DNA of 64,000 bases from JACMLD01 sp044227095 (GCA_044227095.1 JBGAFV010000001.1:2170001-2234000); one strand, 5' to 3'. Shown: positions 18,701-27,209, numbered from the stretch's first letter. The notes: generated from the sequence alone by a model not told the origin. Numbers and translations are program-made.

Positions 18701-19018
18701 AATTGTAGATTTTAAAGATTTAAAATTTATAACCTGAATTACTCTCCCCAAAATATTGCCAACTATTGTAAAATCATTTATAACAGTAGCATTTAAAAGC
18801 GCCGTCTAAAAAAATAAATAGTGTAATCTTTATTGCACAAGATTCATCTTCACTGGGTACTATTTTCTACAATAAAATTATAATCACTACTTAAAGCTTC
18901 TTATTAGTTGATATTTTCTGGCGTATTAGATATGGCATAATTATATTAATGTTAAAGAGCATTGCCTCATTGCTATCACAGATTGCTATAAGTCCTACTA
19001 ACAACAATCATAAAAATT
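18701..19018. other. Divergent intergenic region between the ytxH-like operon and alpha-amylase
   Basis: 318 bp between divergent genes with no supported gene. It must hold promoters for both sides. I see no full TTG/TAnnTTTG promoter. A TTGGCA-containing stretch at 18747-18762 on the minus strand resembles a sigma-54 -24 element but lacks the GC at -12. Confidence 0.5.
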
Positions 19019-20503
19019 ATGCAGAACGGAACTTTGTTACAATTTTTTCACTGGTATTATCCGGAGGATGGAAGTTTATGGAACAAACTTAAAAATGAAG
19101 CTGCTTCCCTGGCCGAAATGGGTATTACTGCAGTATGGTTACCCCCTGCTTTTAAAGCCAATGCAGGCGGTATGAGTGTAGGCTATGATGTATACGACTT
19201 GTATGATATTGGAGAATTTGATCAAAAAAATTCAGTAAGGACAAAATATGGTACAAGGCAGGAATACAGGGATGCAGTTAAAGCAGCACACAATGCAGGT
19301 TTGCAGGTGTACGCAGATATAGTGGTTAATCACCTTGCAGGTGCAGACGAAGCAGAAAAAATTACAGCACGTAAAGTTGATCCTGAAAACAGGAACGAAT
19401 TTATTTCTGATCCATACGAAATAGAAGCGTTTACAAAATTTACACATCCCGGCAGAAAAGGAAAATATTCTTCTTTTGTATGGGATCATAATTGTTTTAC
19501 AGGAGTTGATTACGACAACATAAGAAAAGAATCTGGCATCTACAGCATACAGAATGAATATGGAGATGGATGGGAAGATGTAGTTACAGATGAAAAAGGC
19601 AATTATGATTATTTAATGTATACAGATATTGAATTTAGAAACCCTGCTGTACGAGATGAATTAAAACGATGGGCAGACTGGTACTATAACGAAATAAAGT
19701 TTGATGGGGTAAGGCTTGATGCTGTTAAACACATTTCTCCGGATTTTTATAAAGACTGGCTGGATTATATACGCAGCAGCACAAACAGGGAAATATTTGC
19801 TGTTGGTGAATATTGGGCACCAGGCAATCTTCCATTGCTGCTAAGATATATTGATGCTACCGAAGGAAAGATGTCTTTGTTTGATGCTTCACTTCATCAC
19901 AACCTGCATGATGCATCCAGAAATGGAAAAGATTATGATCTCACCAAAATATTTGATAACACTTTGGTTGCTGCAAAACCAGAATTGGCAGTTACAGTAG
20001 TAGATAACCACGATACACAACCATTGCAGGCATTGGAAGCACCGGTAGAACCCTGGTTTAAACCGATAGCATATGCGCTCATATTGTTAAGGGAAAAAGG
20101 ATATCCATGCGTATTCTATCCTGATATTTTTGGCGCTACTTATACTGACAAAGGAAGTGATGGCAATGACTATGAAATTTATTTGCCCGGTTGCGAAAAC
20201 ATAGATAAGCTTTTAAAAGCACGCAAATGCTATGCTTACGGTATACAACGGGATTATTTTGATCACGGTAATTGTATTGGCTGGACAAGAGAAGGCGTAG
20301 CTGAAATATCAAAATCTGGCTGTGCTGTTTTATTATCAAACGGAGATGAAGGTTACAAGAAAATGGAAATGGGCCTTGTGCACAAAGGGAAAGTATTTAT
20401 AGATATGCTTGGCAAGTTTACCGGCGAAGTTAAAATTGATGAAGAAGGTTTTGGAGAATTTCATTGTATGCCCGGCTCAGTATCTGTGTGGATTGAAAAA
20501 TAA
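19019..20503 (+). CDS. Cytoplasmic alpha-amylase (GH13)
   Basis: A 494-residue alpha-amylase without a signal peptide, so intracellular, acting on maltodextrins or glycogen. The four GH13 regions are intact: I DIVVNH (residues 100-105), II GVRLDAVKH (230-238, nucleophile D234), III GEYW (263-266, acid/base E264) and IV VDNHDT (328-333, D332). Domain B carries a long insert with Ca-binding-type residues, and a C-terminal beta domain ends the chain. Length and motifs match the AmyA cytoplasmic subfamily (GH13_5). It is transcribed away from the ytxH-like operon and shares its upstream region. Confidence 0.95.
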   Translation: MQNGTLLQFFHWYYPEDGSLWNKLKNEAASLAEMGITAVWLPPAFKANAGGMSVGYDVYDLYDIGEFDQKNSVRTKYGTRQEYRDAVKAAHNAGLQVYADIVVNHLAGADEAEKITARKVDPENRNEFISDPYEIEAFTKFTHPGRKGKYSSFVWDHNCFTGVDYDNIRKESGIYSIQNEYGDGWEDVVTDEKGNYDYLMYTDIEFRNPAVRDELKRWADWYYNEIKFDGVRLDAVKHISPDFYKDWLDYIRSSTNREIFAVGEYWAPGNLPLLLRYIDATEGKMSLFDASLHHNLHDASRNGKDYDLTKIFDNTLVAAKPELAVTVVDNHDTQPLQALEAPVEPWFKPIAYALILLREKGYPCVFYPDIFGATYTDKGSDGNDYEIYLPGCENIDKLLKARKCYAYGIQRDYFDHGNCIGWTREGVAEISKSGCAVLLSNGDEGYKKMEMGLVHKGKVFIDMLGKFTGEVKIDEEGFGEFHCMPGSVSVWIEK

Positions 20504-20547
20504 TTAGAACGATAATTTTTTTGCCAATTACTTTTTTAACCTCTTTT

Positions 20548-21039
20548 ATGCAACACATACTCTATCTAAAATTAGAAAATGATATTTATTCTGCAACAGT
20601 AACCTCAATTCCAAATGATCATCACCTGCAATATCATGTGTTATTTCAAAATGGTTACGAGAATATTTTTTTTACCGATGCCGAAACAGGCAACTGGATA
20701 GAAGAAGATCTTGGTGAAACTGAACTGGCTCGTCATTTTGGTGAGCGGATTGCTTTCCTGGGAGATGATGTATATGTGCCATGCAAAGCATTATCCTGGT
20801 GCAGGGCATCTATTGCAAATATGGTTATCAATTTTGGGTTTTGCATTAACAGGAAAAATAATGGTCATACAATTTTTGAAGTGTATGGCGATAACCATAA
20901 GTTTTTATGCAACCTCGAAAAAAATGAAACGGGGCAATGGGATGTTTACAATTCACTTCGTGTAATGACAGAATACCAATATGCCAACCTGGTGCAGGTT
21001 ATAATCAGCATTTTTGAAGGTATGGCAGATGTTAATTAG
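20548..21039 (+). CDS. Conserved-looking hypothetical protein
   Basis: A 163-residue soluble protein from the ATG at 20548, 44 bp after the amylase stop. A TTG at 20521 could extend it by nine residues, but the ATG start is preferred. It is rich in aromatic and acidic residues (FFTDAETGNWIEEDLGETELARHFGERI), has no signal peptide or membrane helix, and I recognise no family. It may be co-transcribed with the amylase gene. Confidence 0.7.
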   Translation: MQHILYLKLENDIYSATVTSIPNDHHLQYHVLFQNGYENIFFTDAETGNWIEEDLGETELARHFGERIAFLGDDVYVPCKALSWCRASIANMVINFGFCINRKNNGHTIFEVYGDNHKFLCNLEKNETGQWDVYNSLRVMTEYQYANLVQVIISIFEGMADVN

Positions 21040-21082
21040 TGCAAATTTTATAACTGCCCTTAGGGCAATTAAATCAATACAA

Positions 21083-21262
21083 ATGAACAACAATAAACTT
21101 TTATCACGTTTCTTATTGGTTATAGCGCTGGCCGCAACGCTAACCAGTTGCGAGGCAATAGCAGGTATTTTTAAAGCTGGTGTATGGGTAGGTGTTTTAA
21201 TTGTGGTTGGTATTATAGGGCTTATAATTTTTATTATTTCCAGGGCCGGTGGTAAAAACTAA
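21083..21262 (+). CDS. Small lipoprotein/membrane protein
   Basis: A 59-residue protein from the ATG at 21083. A hydrophobic signal ends in the lipobox LTSC (residues 19-22), followed by a short linker E-A-I-A-G-I-F-K-A-G and a single membrane helix (VWVGVLIVVGIIGLIIFIISRAGG). Such mini-lipoproteins are common in Bacteroidota and are often mislabelled phosphatidate cytidylyltransferase; nothing here supports that enzyme. It lies in the stress block and may respond to envelope stress, by association only. Confidence 0.8.
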   Translation: MNNNKLLSRFLLVIALAATLTSCEAIAGIFKAGVWVGVLIVVGIIGLIIFIISRAGGKN

Positions 21263-21271
21263 AGCAAAAAA

Positions 21272-21294
21272 AGAGGATACTTTATGTATCCTCT
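21272..21294 (-). terminator. Terminator of the DUF2383 gene
   Basis: Perfect 9-bp stem AGAGGATAC (21272-21280) / GTATCCTCT (21286-21294), loop of 5 nt. The A-run at 21265-21272 gives a U-tract only on the minus strand, so it ends the minus-strand gene at 21318-21767. Confidence 0.8.
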
Positions 21295-21317
21295 CTTAAC
21301 CCTAAAACCAAAACCCT

Positions 21318-21767
21318 CTACCTATGAAATGATGTATTTAAAAGTTTCAATTGCATAAAGGCATATGTAAGCCCGTTCAATTGGCATCTTATCAGTTTTC
21401 TTAAATTATCGTGCAGAAAAGGCTCATTCAAAACCAACCTGTATGCGGTAATCATTTTTCTTTCGCTTACTTCGCAGGATTTTAGAATGTCATCTTCTTC
21501 GGCCATAACAAGTGTGGTGTCGGGCCTTCTTTCTATTTCACCGGCAGATATTATTTTCCCACCCATTGTCTGTATCTGGCTCGACAGCTCAATTGCATAC
21601 TGATTTGTTTCCTGCGCCAGGGTTAAAACAGTTCTTTTTAAGGCTTTATCATTTACCTTACCGGCAAAAGCCTCATACTCGCTTTTTCTCTCTTTCAACA
21701 ATTTAAAAAGAGTGTCGAGCTTTTCCAGCACAAAAGCCGGAATTCGGTTAACAGTTGAAAATATCAT
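21318..21767 (-). CDS. DUF2383 / PA2169-type four-helix-bundle protein
   Basis: A 149-residue, wholly helical, ferritin-like protein from the ATG at 21767. The alternative ATG at 21818 would run through a TAGTATAC promoter-like motif, so the shorter start is preferred. The pattern of four helices, with LDTLFKLLKERKSEYEAFAGKV, an E-T-N-Q-Y-A-I-E-L helix, CEVSERKMITAYRLVL and a last helix, fits the DUF2383 domain. Members are stress-linked with no established biochemical function. Terminated by the hairpin at 21272-21294. Confidence 0.82.
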   Translation of the reverse strand: MIFSTVNRIPAFVLEKLDTLFKLLKERKSEYEAFAGKVNDKALKRTVLTLAQETNQYAIELSSQIQTMGGKIISAGEIERRPDTTLVMAEEDDILKSCEVSERKMITAYRLVLNEPFLHDNLRKLIRCQLNGLTYAFMQLKLLNTSFHR

Positions 21768-21780
21768 GGCAAGCTTTTTA

Positions 21781-21788
21781 TAGTATAC
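21781..21788 (-). promoter_or_regulatory. TAGTATAC octamer, proximal copy
   Basis: Reads GTATACTA on the minus strand, 13 nt upstream of the DUF2383 start. It is one of four copies of the same octamer within 2.2 kb of stress genes. Too close to the ATG to be a -10 element itself; could be an operator. Confidence 0.3.
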
Positions 21789-21833
21789 AAGTGATAAAGA
21801 ATAGCAACATTCGGTCATTGTACAAATCTCAAT

Positions 21834-21841
21834 TAGTATAC
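21834..21841 (-). promoter_or_regulatory. TAGTATAC octamer, putative -10 or operator for DUF2383 gene
   Basis: Minus-strand context CTGGTATACTAATT, 66 nt upstream of the ATG at 21767. The same sequence occurs upstream of CsbD and the Lmo0937-type gene at similar distances. No common -35 element is visible. Confidence 0.4.
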
Positions 21842-21941
21842 CAGTCTTTATGTGAGTAAAGAACAGTTTTTTTAAAGCTGATTGTAGAATTTTAATTGTA
21901 ATTATGGGAAATCTTTCCCCAATAAGGGTAAAAAAAAATCA

Positions 21942-23357
21942 ATGAAAAGAATTATAGACAAGTTGAAAATTCACAACCGCATAAGAGTTGGATATGGAAC
22001 AGCTTTTTTTCTTTTATTAATTTGCTATTTAATTACATTGTATAGCAACAACCAGTTGGTAAAACAATCAGAATGGGTAGACCATACCAGCAATACAATT
22101 ATACACCTGGAGCGTATATTGTCTGACATAAAAGATGGAGAGACGGGTGCACGTGGTTTTGCAGTAATGAAAGATTCCCGTTTCCTGGAGCCTTACTATA
22201 CCAGCAAAGCAAGGGTAGATTCTACTTTTAACCTCCTAAAAACAGAAACTGCAGAAAACCCGCTGCAGCAACAAAGGCTGGATACACTAAATAATCTTAT
22301 CAACCAAAAATTTGCCGTTATACAAGACGGCATAAATGACCTGAAGCAAAATAATTTTTTGCTTACAGATACAATGCGCCAGAATACTTTTCAGGGTAAA
22401 GATTTAATGGATCAGATTAGATCGCTTAAAACACGCATGCAAATAAGAGAAGAAGCAGAATTAAAACAAAAGCGGGAACGCCTGCAAACAATATCTGCCA
22501 AGCTAAGGGTGATAATTATAGTTTCGCTTATTATAGCATTTCTTCTTCTTGTTTTTGGTTTTGCTACCTATCTGCGTGAAAACAAAGCCAGGCGCGAAGC
22601 AGATGAAAAAGTGGAGCAATACCAGGATCAACTAAGGATGCGCATTATGGAATTGAGGGGCGTTAATAAAGAACTGCTGCAGATGCGAAGTATAGAAAAA
22701 TTTGCTTCTACCGGCCGCATTGCACGTACAATAGCACATGAGGTAAGAAACCCGCTTACCAATATTAATCTTGCAATGGAGCAATTGAAAAATGAAATTA
22801 CTGATACCAGTGATAATGGAATTTTGTTTGAAATGATAAGCCGGAACAGCAATCGCATCAACCAGCTTATAACAGACCTGCTCAACTCTACTAAATTTGC
22901 AGAATTGACTTATGGAAAAACTTCCATCAATACTTTGCTAGATGAATCTCTTGAACTGGCAAAAGACAGGATTGCACTTTATAATATTACAGTAGTAAAA
23001 CACTTTAGCAGCGATATATGTGATGTGGCAGTTGACAAAGAAAAATTGAAAATTGCCTTTTTAAATGTTATTGTAAATGCCATTGAAGCTATGGAACCAG
23101 GTAAAGGTGTTCTTACAATAACCACAAAAGGAGAAAACAACAAATGCGTGGTAGAAATAGGGGATAATGGGTCTGGCATGGATAAAGAATCGATGGGCCG
23201 TTTGTTTGAACCCTATTTTACAAGCAAGCCCAAAGGCAATGGACTTGGCCTTACCAACACCCAAAATATTATACTAAACCATAAGGGCACGATACAGGCA
23301 GAAAGTGAAAAAGGAAAAGGCACAACTTTTATCATAACACTAGATTTTGTTGAATAA
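21942..23357 (+). CDS. CHASE3-domain sensor histidine kinase
   Basis: A 471-residue membrane kinase. First membrane helix residues 18-37; extracytoplasmic CHASE3 domain about 40-180, with the conserved DIKDGETGARGF at 62-73; second helix 188-211; coiled coil 212-250; HisKA with the phospho-acceptor in AHEVRNPLTN (H266); HATPase with N box VIVNAIEAM, G1 GDNGSGM and G2 GNGLGL. It has no receiver domain of its own. Lone response regulators lie downstream at 24107-24535 (minus) and 25716-27155 (plus), either of which may be its partner. It is the likely sensor of the stress block. A convergent terminator follows directly. Confidence 0.95.
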   Translation: MKRIIDKLKIHNRIRVGYGTAFFLLLICYLITLYSNNQLVKQSEWVDHTSNTIIHLERILSDIKDGETGARGFAVMKDSRFLEPYYTSKARVDSTFNLLKTETAENPLQQQRLDTLNNLINQKFAVIQDGINDLKQNNFLLTDTMRQNTFQGKDLMDQIRSLKTRMQIREEAELKQKRERLQTISAKLRVIIIVSLIIAFLLLVFGFATYLRENKARREADEKVEQYQDQLRMRIMELRGVNKELLQMRSIEKFASTGRIARTIAHEVRNPLTNINLAMEQLKNEITDTSDNGILFEMISRNSNRINQLITDLLNSTKFAELTYGKTSINTLLDESLELAKDRIALYNITVVKHFSSDICDVAVDKEKLKIAFLNVIVNAIEAMEPGKGVLTITTKGENNKCVVEIGDNGSGMDKESMGRLFEPYFTSKPKGNGLGLTNTQNIILNHKGTIQAESEKGKGTTFIITLDFVE

Positions 23358-23373
23358 CTTTTATAGTGACTTT

Positions 23374-23414
23374 AATAATAAAGCCTTTCAAAAAAAATGA
23401 AAGGCTTTATTATT
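23374..23414. terminator. Bidirectional terminator between histidine kinase and csbD-like gene
   Basis: Perfect 17-bp stem (AATAATAAAGCCTTTCA at 23374-23390 with its complement at 23398-23414), 7-nt A loop, T/A-rich on both sides. It separates convergent genes. Confidence 0.9.
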
Positions 23415-23433
23415 TTTAGTATGAACCGGTTTA

Positions 23434-23625
23434 TCAGAGACCTTCAATCCATTTAATTACATCATCTTTTGTTTTGCCTATCTTCTTTTGAATACGGCCT
23501 ACCAATTCATCGTCTTTTCCTTCTTCGTATAAAAGATCGTCGTCTGTAAGGGCAGCATATTGTTTTTTTGCTTTGCCTTTTATGTCATTCCATGTTCCGT
23601 TCATTTTTAATTTCCAGCTTTCCAT
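23434..23625 (-). CDS. CsbD family stress protein
   Basis: A 63-residue hydrophilic protein matching CsbD: MNGTWNDIKGKAKKQYAALTDDDL, then a G-K-D-D-E-L-V-G-R-I-Q-K-K-I-G-K-T-K-D-D-V segment. CsbD-type proteins are abundant sigma-B or stationary-phase stress proteins in other phyla and are of unknown mechanism. The TAGTATAC octamer lies 46 nt upstream at 23672-23679. Confidence 0.93.
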   Translation of the reverse strand: MESWKLKMNGTWNDIKGKAKKQYAALTDDDLLYEEGKDDELVGRIQKKIGKTKDDVIKWIEGL

Positions 23626-23671
23626 AATGTTTGTTTTAAGAATTAATAAAGAAATATTAGTACATCGTATT

Positions 23672-23679
23672 TAGTATAC
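23672..23679 (-). promoter_or_regulatory. TAGTATAC octamer upstream of csbD-like gene
   Basis: Minus-strand context CCTGTATACTAAAT, 46 nt upstream of the ATG at 23625, a distance compatible with a -10 element. Matches the copies at 21834 and 23955. Confidence 0.4.
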
Positions 23680-23769
23680 AGGCAGCTGTACTACTTCAAG
23701 TACTCACGTTAGAAGTTTAATAAGATATAGGCTACTGTATTAAAGCCGAAATGCTAAATAAGTATTGTG

Positions 23770-23919
23770 TCAATTAGCCCCGCGTATTACCCGAAGTAAT
23801 AAAGATATAATTGCTATCACAAGTAAAATATGTATGATGCCACCGGTGTGAAAGCCAAGAAAGCCAATAGCCCAAATAATTACAAGAATTACTGCGATAA
23901 CGTATAAGAGGTTGCCCAT
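23770..23919 (-). CDS. Lmo0937-type mini membrane protein
   Basis: A 49-residue gene easily missed for its size. The translation starts MGNLLYVIAVILVIIWAIGF and continues through a short LGFHTGGIIH turn into a second hydrophobic helix, ILLVIAIISLLLRVIRG. This is the lmo0937/DUF5670 pattern: two membrane helices separated by a G-F-H-x-G-G-x-I-H hairpin. Such proteins are frequent in Bacteroidota and accumulate with CsbD and YtxH genes in stress clusters. The TAGTATAC octamer lies 35 nt upstream. Function unknown. Confidence 0.88.
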   Translation of the reverse strand: MGNLLYVIAVILVIIWAIGFLGFHTGGIIHILLVIAIISLLLRVIRGAN

Positions 23920-23954
23920 TTTTAAAGGTTTTAGTGATGATGAAATAAATAATG

Positions 23955-23962
23955 TAGTATAC
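23955..23962 (-). promoter_or_regulatory. TAGTATAC octamer upstream of Lmo0937-type gene
   Basis: Minus-strand context CAGGTATACTACAT, 35 nt upstream of the ATG at 23919. Together with the copies at 21834 and 23672 it suggests a shared regulator or sigma factor. Confidence 0.4.
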
Positions 23963-24106
23963 CTGTTAATACCTAAAATGCCTGCCAGAATTGTTGGGAG
24001 ATTTTTTAATCTGGTAAACTGTTGTAGGTTGATTCTAAGACCGGCGAACTAAAAAAATTGTGGATTTTTTTCTACAAAATGTAGAAAATGACGGACATGT
24101 TTGTAG

Positions 24107-24535
24107 TTACAAAAGGTTCTTAATAGCGCCTTCTATTATTTCCCTGGTAAAAGGTTTACTTATAAATAAATCCGCACCTTCTGACTGTGCTTTTTTTCTT
24201 TCAATCAATCCGTCATGTGCAGTAATCATTACAATTTTTACATTCGGATAATTGGATTTTATGTAGCCAATAAAATCGAGGCCTAAGCCGTCGGGAAGGT
24301 GATTGTCAAGAAAAATTATAGAAGGAATATCATTCTTTAACGCCTCTTTTGCGCTGGCAATATTATTAACAAAAGAGGGTTTTAAATGCTTTTGTCTTAA
24401 TATGCCGCTTAGCAGGTAACAAATGTCAACTTCGTCATCAACTATAAGCGCTTTCAAAGTATTATTGATTATGTAGTTTACCGTCTCCACTGGTTCCCGG
24501 ATTTTAATACTATTATTTTGATGTTTAAGCAGCAA
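24107..24535 (-). CDS. Single-domain response regulator
   Basis: A 142-residue protein made of an N-terminal extension of about 27 residues and one CheY-like receiver domain. The active site is complete: D33-D34, phospho-acceptor D77 in IIFLDNHLPDG, T105 in VMITAHD and K127 in FISKPF. There is no output domain, so it probably works by protein-protein contact or in a phosphorelay. It stands alone on the minus strand between the CHASE3 kinase and the NtrC-type regulator. The kinase encoded at 21942-23357 is a plausible donor. Confidence 0.92.
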   Translation of the reverse strand: MLLKHQNNSIKIREPVETVNYIINNTLKALIVDDEVDICYLLSGILRQKHLKPSFVNNIASAKEALKNDIPSIIFLDNHLPDGLGLDFIGYIKSNYPNVKIVMITAHDGLIERKKAQSEGADLFISKPFTREIIEGAIKNLL

Positions 24536-24750
24536 TTAATCTGCCATTTAAATTGCTGGAAGAAACACTCGTATTTCATCTGCGTGTATTTATTTTTTTT
24601 GTTTGGTTATAGAAAAAACTGGCAGGTTATTTTTAATAGCATTTCTTCAAACACAATGTAACCGGTAGGGGATTATCAAAAAAATGATACATTTAAGTGC
24701 CTACTCGGAATTTATAAACCAGGCGACTAAAAGATAAAAGGACATTTGTT

Positions 24751-25671
24751 ATGCTTTCTAGAATAAAACAGGCTTTTTCATTTTTAAAGCAGGTTATTGA
24801 AGATTTTTTGGAAGACAAGGCTTTGAAATTCAGTGCTTCACTTTCTTATTACACCATTTTTTCCATTGCCCCTTTTCTTGCAATAATTATTGCTTTTGCC
24901 GGTTTCTTTTTTGGAAAAGAAGCCATTCAGGGTGAACTGTACCCGCAGATAAACGACCTGGTAGGTAATGAGGCAGCATTGCAGATACAGCAAATGATTA
25001 CCAATATTCATTTATCTAAAAACAGCACGTTTGCAACTGTTGTAAGCTTTATTGTGTTACTGATAGGCGCAACAGGAATATTCAGCGAAATACAGGATTC
25101 CATAAATCATATCTGGGGATTAAAAAGCAAGCCCAAACGCGGTTTGCTTAAAATGCTGTTGAACCGGCTGATTTCCTTTTCGCTGATTATCAGCCTGGGA
25201 TTTTTGTTGATGGTTTCTTTGTTGCTGAACACAGTTGTAGATGCATTGAGCAGGCAATTGTTAAAAATACTCCCCGATAATGGGGTGTATGTTGTAGATA
25301 TTCTTAACAATTGTCTGATGTTTATCGTGCTTTCGCTTCTTTTTGGCATCATTTTTAAAGTTTTACCAGATGCGAAGATTAAATGGCGGAATGTAATGGT
25401 TGGCGCAGTTACAACAACGGTCCTGTTTATGATTGGAAAATTTTTTATTGGCTTTTACCTTGGCCATAGCAATCTTGGAAGTGTTTACGGAACAGCAGGT
25501 TCAATTATAATAGTAATGCTTTGGGTGTATTACAGTGCGGTTATTTTATATTTTGGAGCAGAGTTTACCAAAGTGTACGCAAAAAAATACGGCGGCGAAA
25601 TTTTACCTAACGATTATGCTGTGTGGATTAAGACAAAAGAAATTGAGTTGCCCTCTAACCCTACAAATTAA
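24751..25671 (+). CDS. YihY/BrkB family membrane protein
   Basis: A 306-residue inner-membrane protein. The family signature KALKFSASLSYYTIFSIAPFLAIIIA is split over residues 22-48, and five or six membrane helices follow up to about residue 270, with the conserved Y-G-T-A-G-S-I-I-I-V-M-L-W-V-Y-Y block near 250. YihY-type proteins were once annotated as ribonuclease BN; that activity belongs to another protein. Its transport or envelope role is unknown. It precedes the NtrC-type gene by 44 bp on the same strand and may share its transcript. Confidence 0.92.
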   Translation: MLSRIKQAFSFLKQVIEDFLEDKALKFSASLSYYTIFSIAPFLAIIIAFAGFFFGKEAIQGELYPQINDLVGNEAALQIQQMITNIHLSKNSTFATVVSFIVLLIGATGIFSEIQDSINHIWGLKSKPKRGLLKMLLNRLISFSLIISLGFLLMVSLLLNTVVDALSRQLLKILPDNGVYVVDILNNCLMFIVLSLLFGIIFKVLPDAKIKWRNVMVGAVTTTVLFMIGKFFIGFYLGHSNLGSVYGTAGSIIIVMLWVYYSAVILYFGAEFTKVYAKKYGGEILPNDYAVWIKTKEIELPSNPTN

Positions 25672-25715
25672 ACCCCGGTTAAATAAATTCAAAACAAACT
25701 TAAAACAAACCACTT

Positions 25716-27155
25716 ATGAAGCGCATTCTTCTTATTGATGACGACATGGATATGTGCACACTACTGGGCAGGTTTTTACAAAGAAATGGATTTGAAACTG
25801 AAGCGGCTTATAGTGGCAACAAAGGCATTGCAAAATTTAAAGATCAGCATTTTGATGTAGTGCTTTGCGATTTCAGGCTGGGCGATAAAGAGGGCAGGGA
25901 AGTGCTGAAAGAAATTAAAGAAATAAATCCCCATACAGTTGTAATTATTATAACAGGCTATTCGGATATTAAAATAGCCGTAGACGTTATTAAACACGGC
26001 GCTTTTGATTATATAACAAAACCGCTTATACCCGAAGAGGTATTGAATGTAATTAATAAATCATTGCAAGAACCTGTATCGCCAGGCATAGGTAAAGCGG
26101 GTACAAAAAAGAACGCCAGTGCAGCGTCTGATAGTGAATTCCTGCGAGGAAAAGCCGGTGCTACAAATGAACTGTACAAACAGGTAGAATTGGTGGCACC
26201 TACCAATTACAGCATTATACTTTATGGAGAAAGTGGAACCGGTAAAGAAGTAATGGCCAAGACCATTCACCTAGCAAGTGCAAGAAAAGATAAACCGTTT
26301 GTTGCGCTGGATTGTGGTACTTTATCAAAAGAATTAGTAGGTAGCGAATTGTTCGGGCATATGAAAGGTTCTTTTACCGGAGCACTGAATGATAAAGAAG
26401 GCCTTTTTGAAGTTGCTAATGGTGGTACTTTATTTCTTGATGAAGTTGCTAATCTCTCGCTTGATATACAGGCATCATTATTAAGGGTGATACAGGAAAG
26501 AAAATTTAAAAGAGTAGGTGGTAATAAAGAAATAAGTGCTGATGTGCGGATACTTGTTGCTTCAAACGAAAATTTGCAGGATGCTTACCGCAAAGGAAAA
26601 TTCAGGGAAGATCTTTACCATCGCTTTAATGAATTTTCAATCAACATACCGCCTTTGCGTGAACGCAGGGAAGACATACTTCTTTTTGCAGATTTCTTTT
26701 TAAAACAATCCTGCGCAGAACTTGATGATAAAGATATTCCTGGTTTTGATGATGAAGTGTTGCATATGTTTACGCATTATTCCTGGCCGGGTAACCTGCG
26801 TGAATTTAGAAATGTTATACGCAGGGCGGCTTTGCTTACAAATTCGGGCTTAAAGATCAGCAGTAAGGTATTACCTTGGGAAATGACACAGCACAATCCA
26901 TTGAAAGATGAAAGTTTTGCTGCAGATGGCGTAGCACATATTACAACTGCAACACCAATTGCGGCTACTGCTCCACGTCAGCAACCATTCGATTTAAAGA
27001 ATGCAGCTTCACAGGCAGAATATGAAACAATCATGAATGTGCTGAAGCAGGTTAACTTTAATAAATCTAAAGCAGCAGATATTTTAAAAATAGACAGGAA
27101 AACTCTTTACAATAAATTGCGTGTGTACGAGTCTCACCATCAAAATGAGGAATAG
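25716..27155 (+). CDS. NtrC-family sigma-54-dependent response regulator
   Basis: A 479-residue activator with three domains. Receiver 1-115 (D8-D9, phospho-acceptor D52 in VVLCDFRLG, T80, K102). AAA+ domain about 145-380, with Walker A GESGTGKE (171-178), GSFTGA (219-224; the second residue of the usual GAFTGA loop is Ser) and Walker B TLFLDEV (238-244). A Fis-type helix-turn-helix ends the chain (NFNKSKAADILKIDRKTLYNKL split across about 443-466). It activates promoters read by RpoN. Its targets are not shown here, although the stress genes nearby are natural candidates. A strong terminator follows at 27185-27209. Confidence 0.96.
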   Translation: MKRILLIDDDMDMCTLLGRFLQRNGFETEAAYSGNKGIAKFKDQHFDVVLCDFRLGDKEGREVLKEIKEINPHTVVIIITGYSDIKIAVDVIKHGAFDYITKPLIPEEVLNVINKSLQEPVSPGIGKAGTKKNASAASDSEFLRGKAGATNELYKQVELVAPTNYSIILYGESGTGKEVMAKTIHLASARKDKPFVALDCGTLSKELVGSELFGHMKGSFTGALNDKEGLFEVANGGTLFLDEVANLSLDIQASLLRVIQERKFKRVGGNKEISADVRILVASNENLQDAYRKGKFREDLYHRFNEFSINIPPLRERREDILLFADFFLKQSCAELDDKDIPGFDDEVLHMFTHYSWPGNLREFRNVIRRAALLTNSGLKISSKVLPWEMTQHNPLKDESFAADGVAHITTATPIAATAPRQQPFDLKNAASQAEYETIMNVLKQVNFNKSKAADILKIDRKTLYNKLRVYESHHQNEE

Positions 27156-27184
27156 GCTCCACACAAAATAAATTATGTCTTTAA

Positions 27185-27209
27185 AAAACCCCTGTATTTC
27201 AGGGGTTTT
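27185..27209 (+). terminator. Terminator after the NtrC-type gene
   Basis: Stem AAAACCCCTG (27185-27194) / CAGGGGTTTT (27200-27209) with a 5-nt loop, followed by GTTGTTTT. Confidence 0.9.

Noticed and set aside
18747..18762. Sigma-54 promoter before the ytxH-like gene
   Set aside because: TTGGCA fits the -24 element, but the -12 position reads GG instead of GC; one mismatch at an essential base, so not called.
21083..21262. Phosphatidate cytidylyltransferase
   Set aside because: Common database label for such 59-residue lipoproteins; the sequence is a lipobox and one helix without any enzyme motif.
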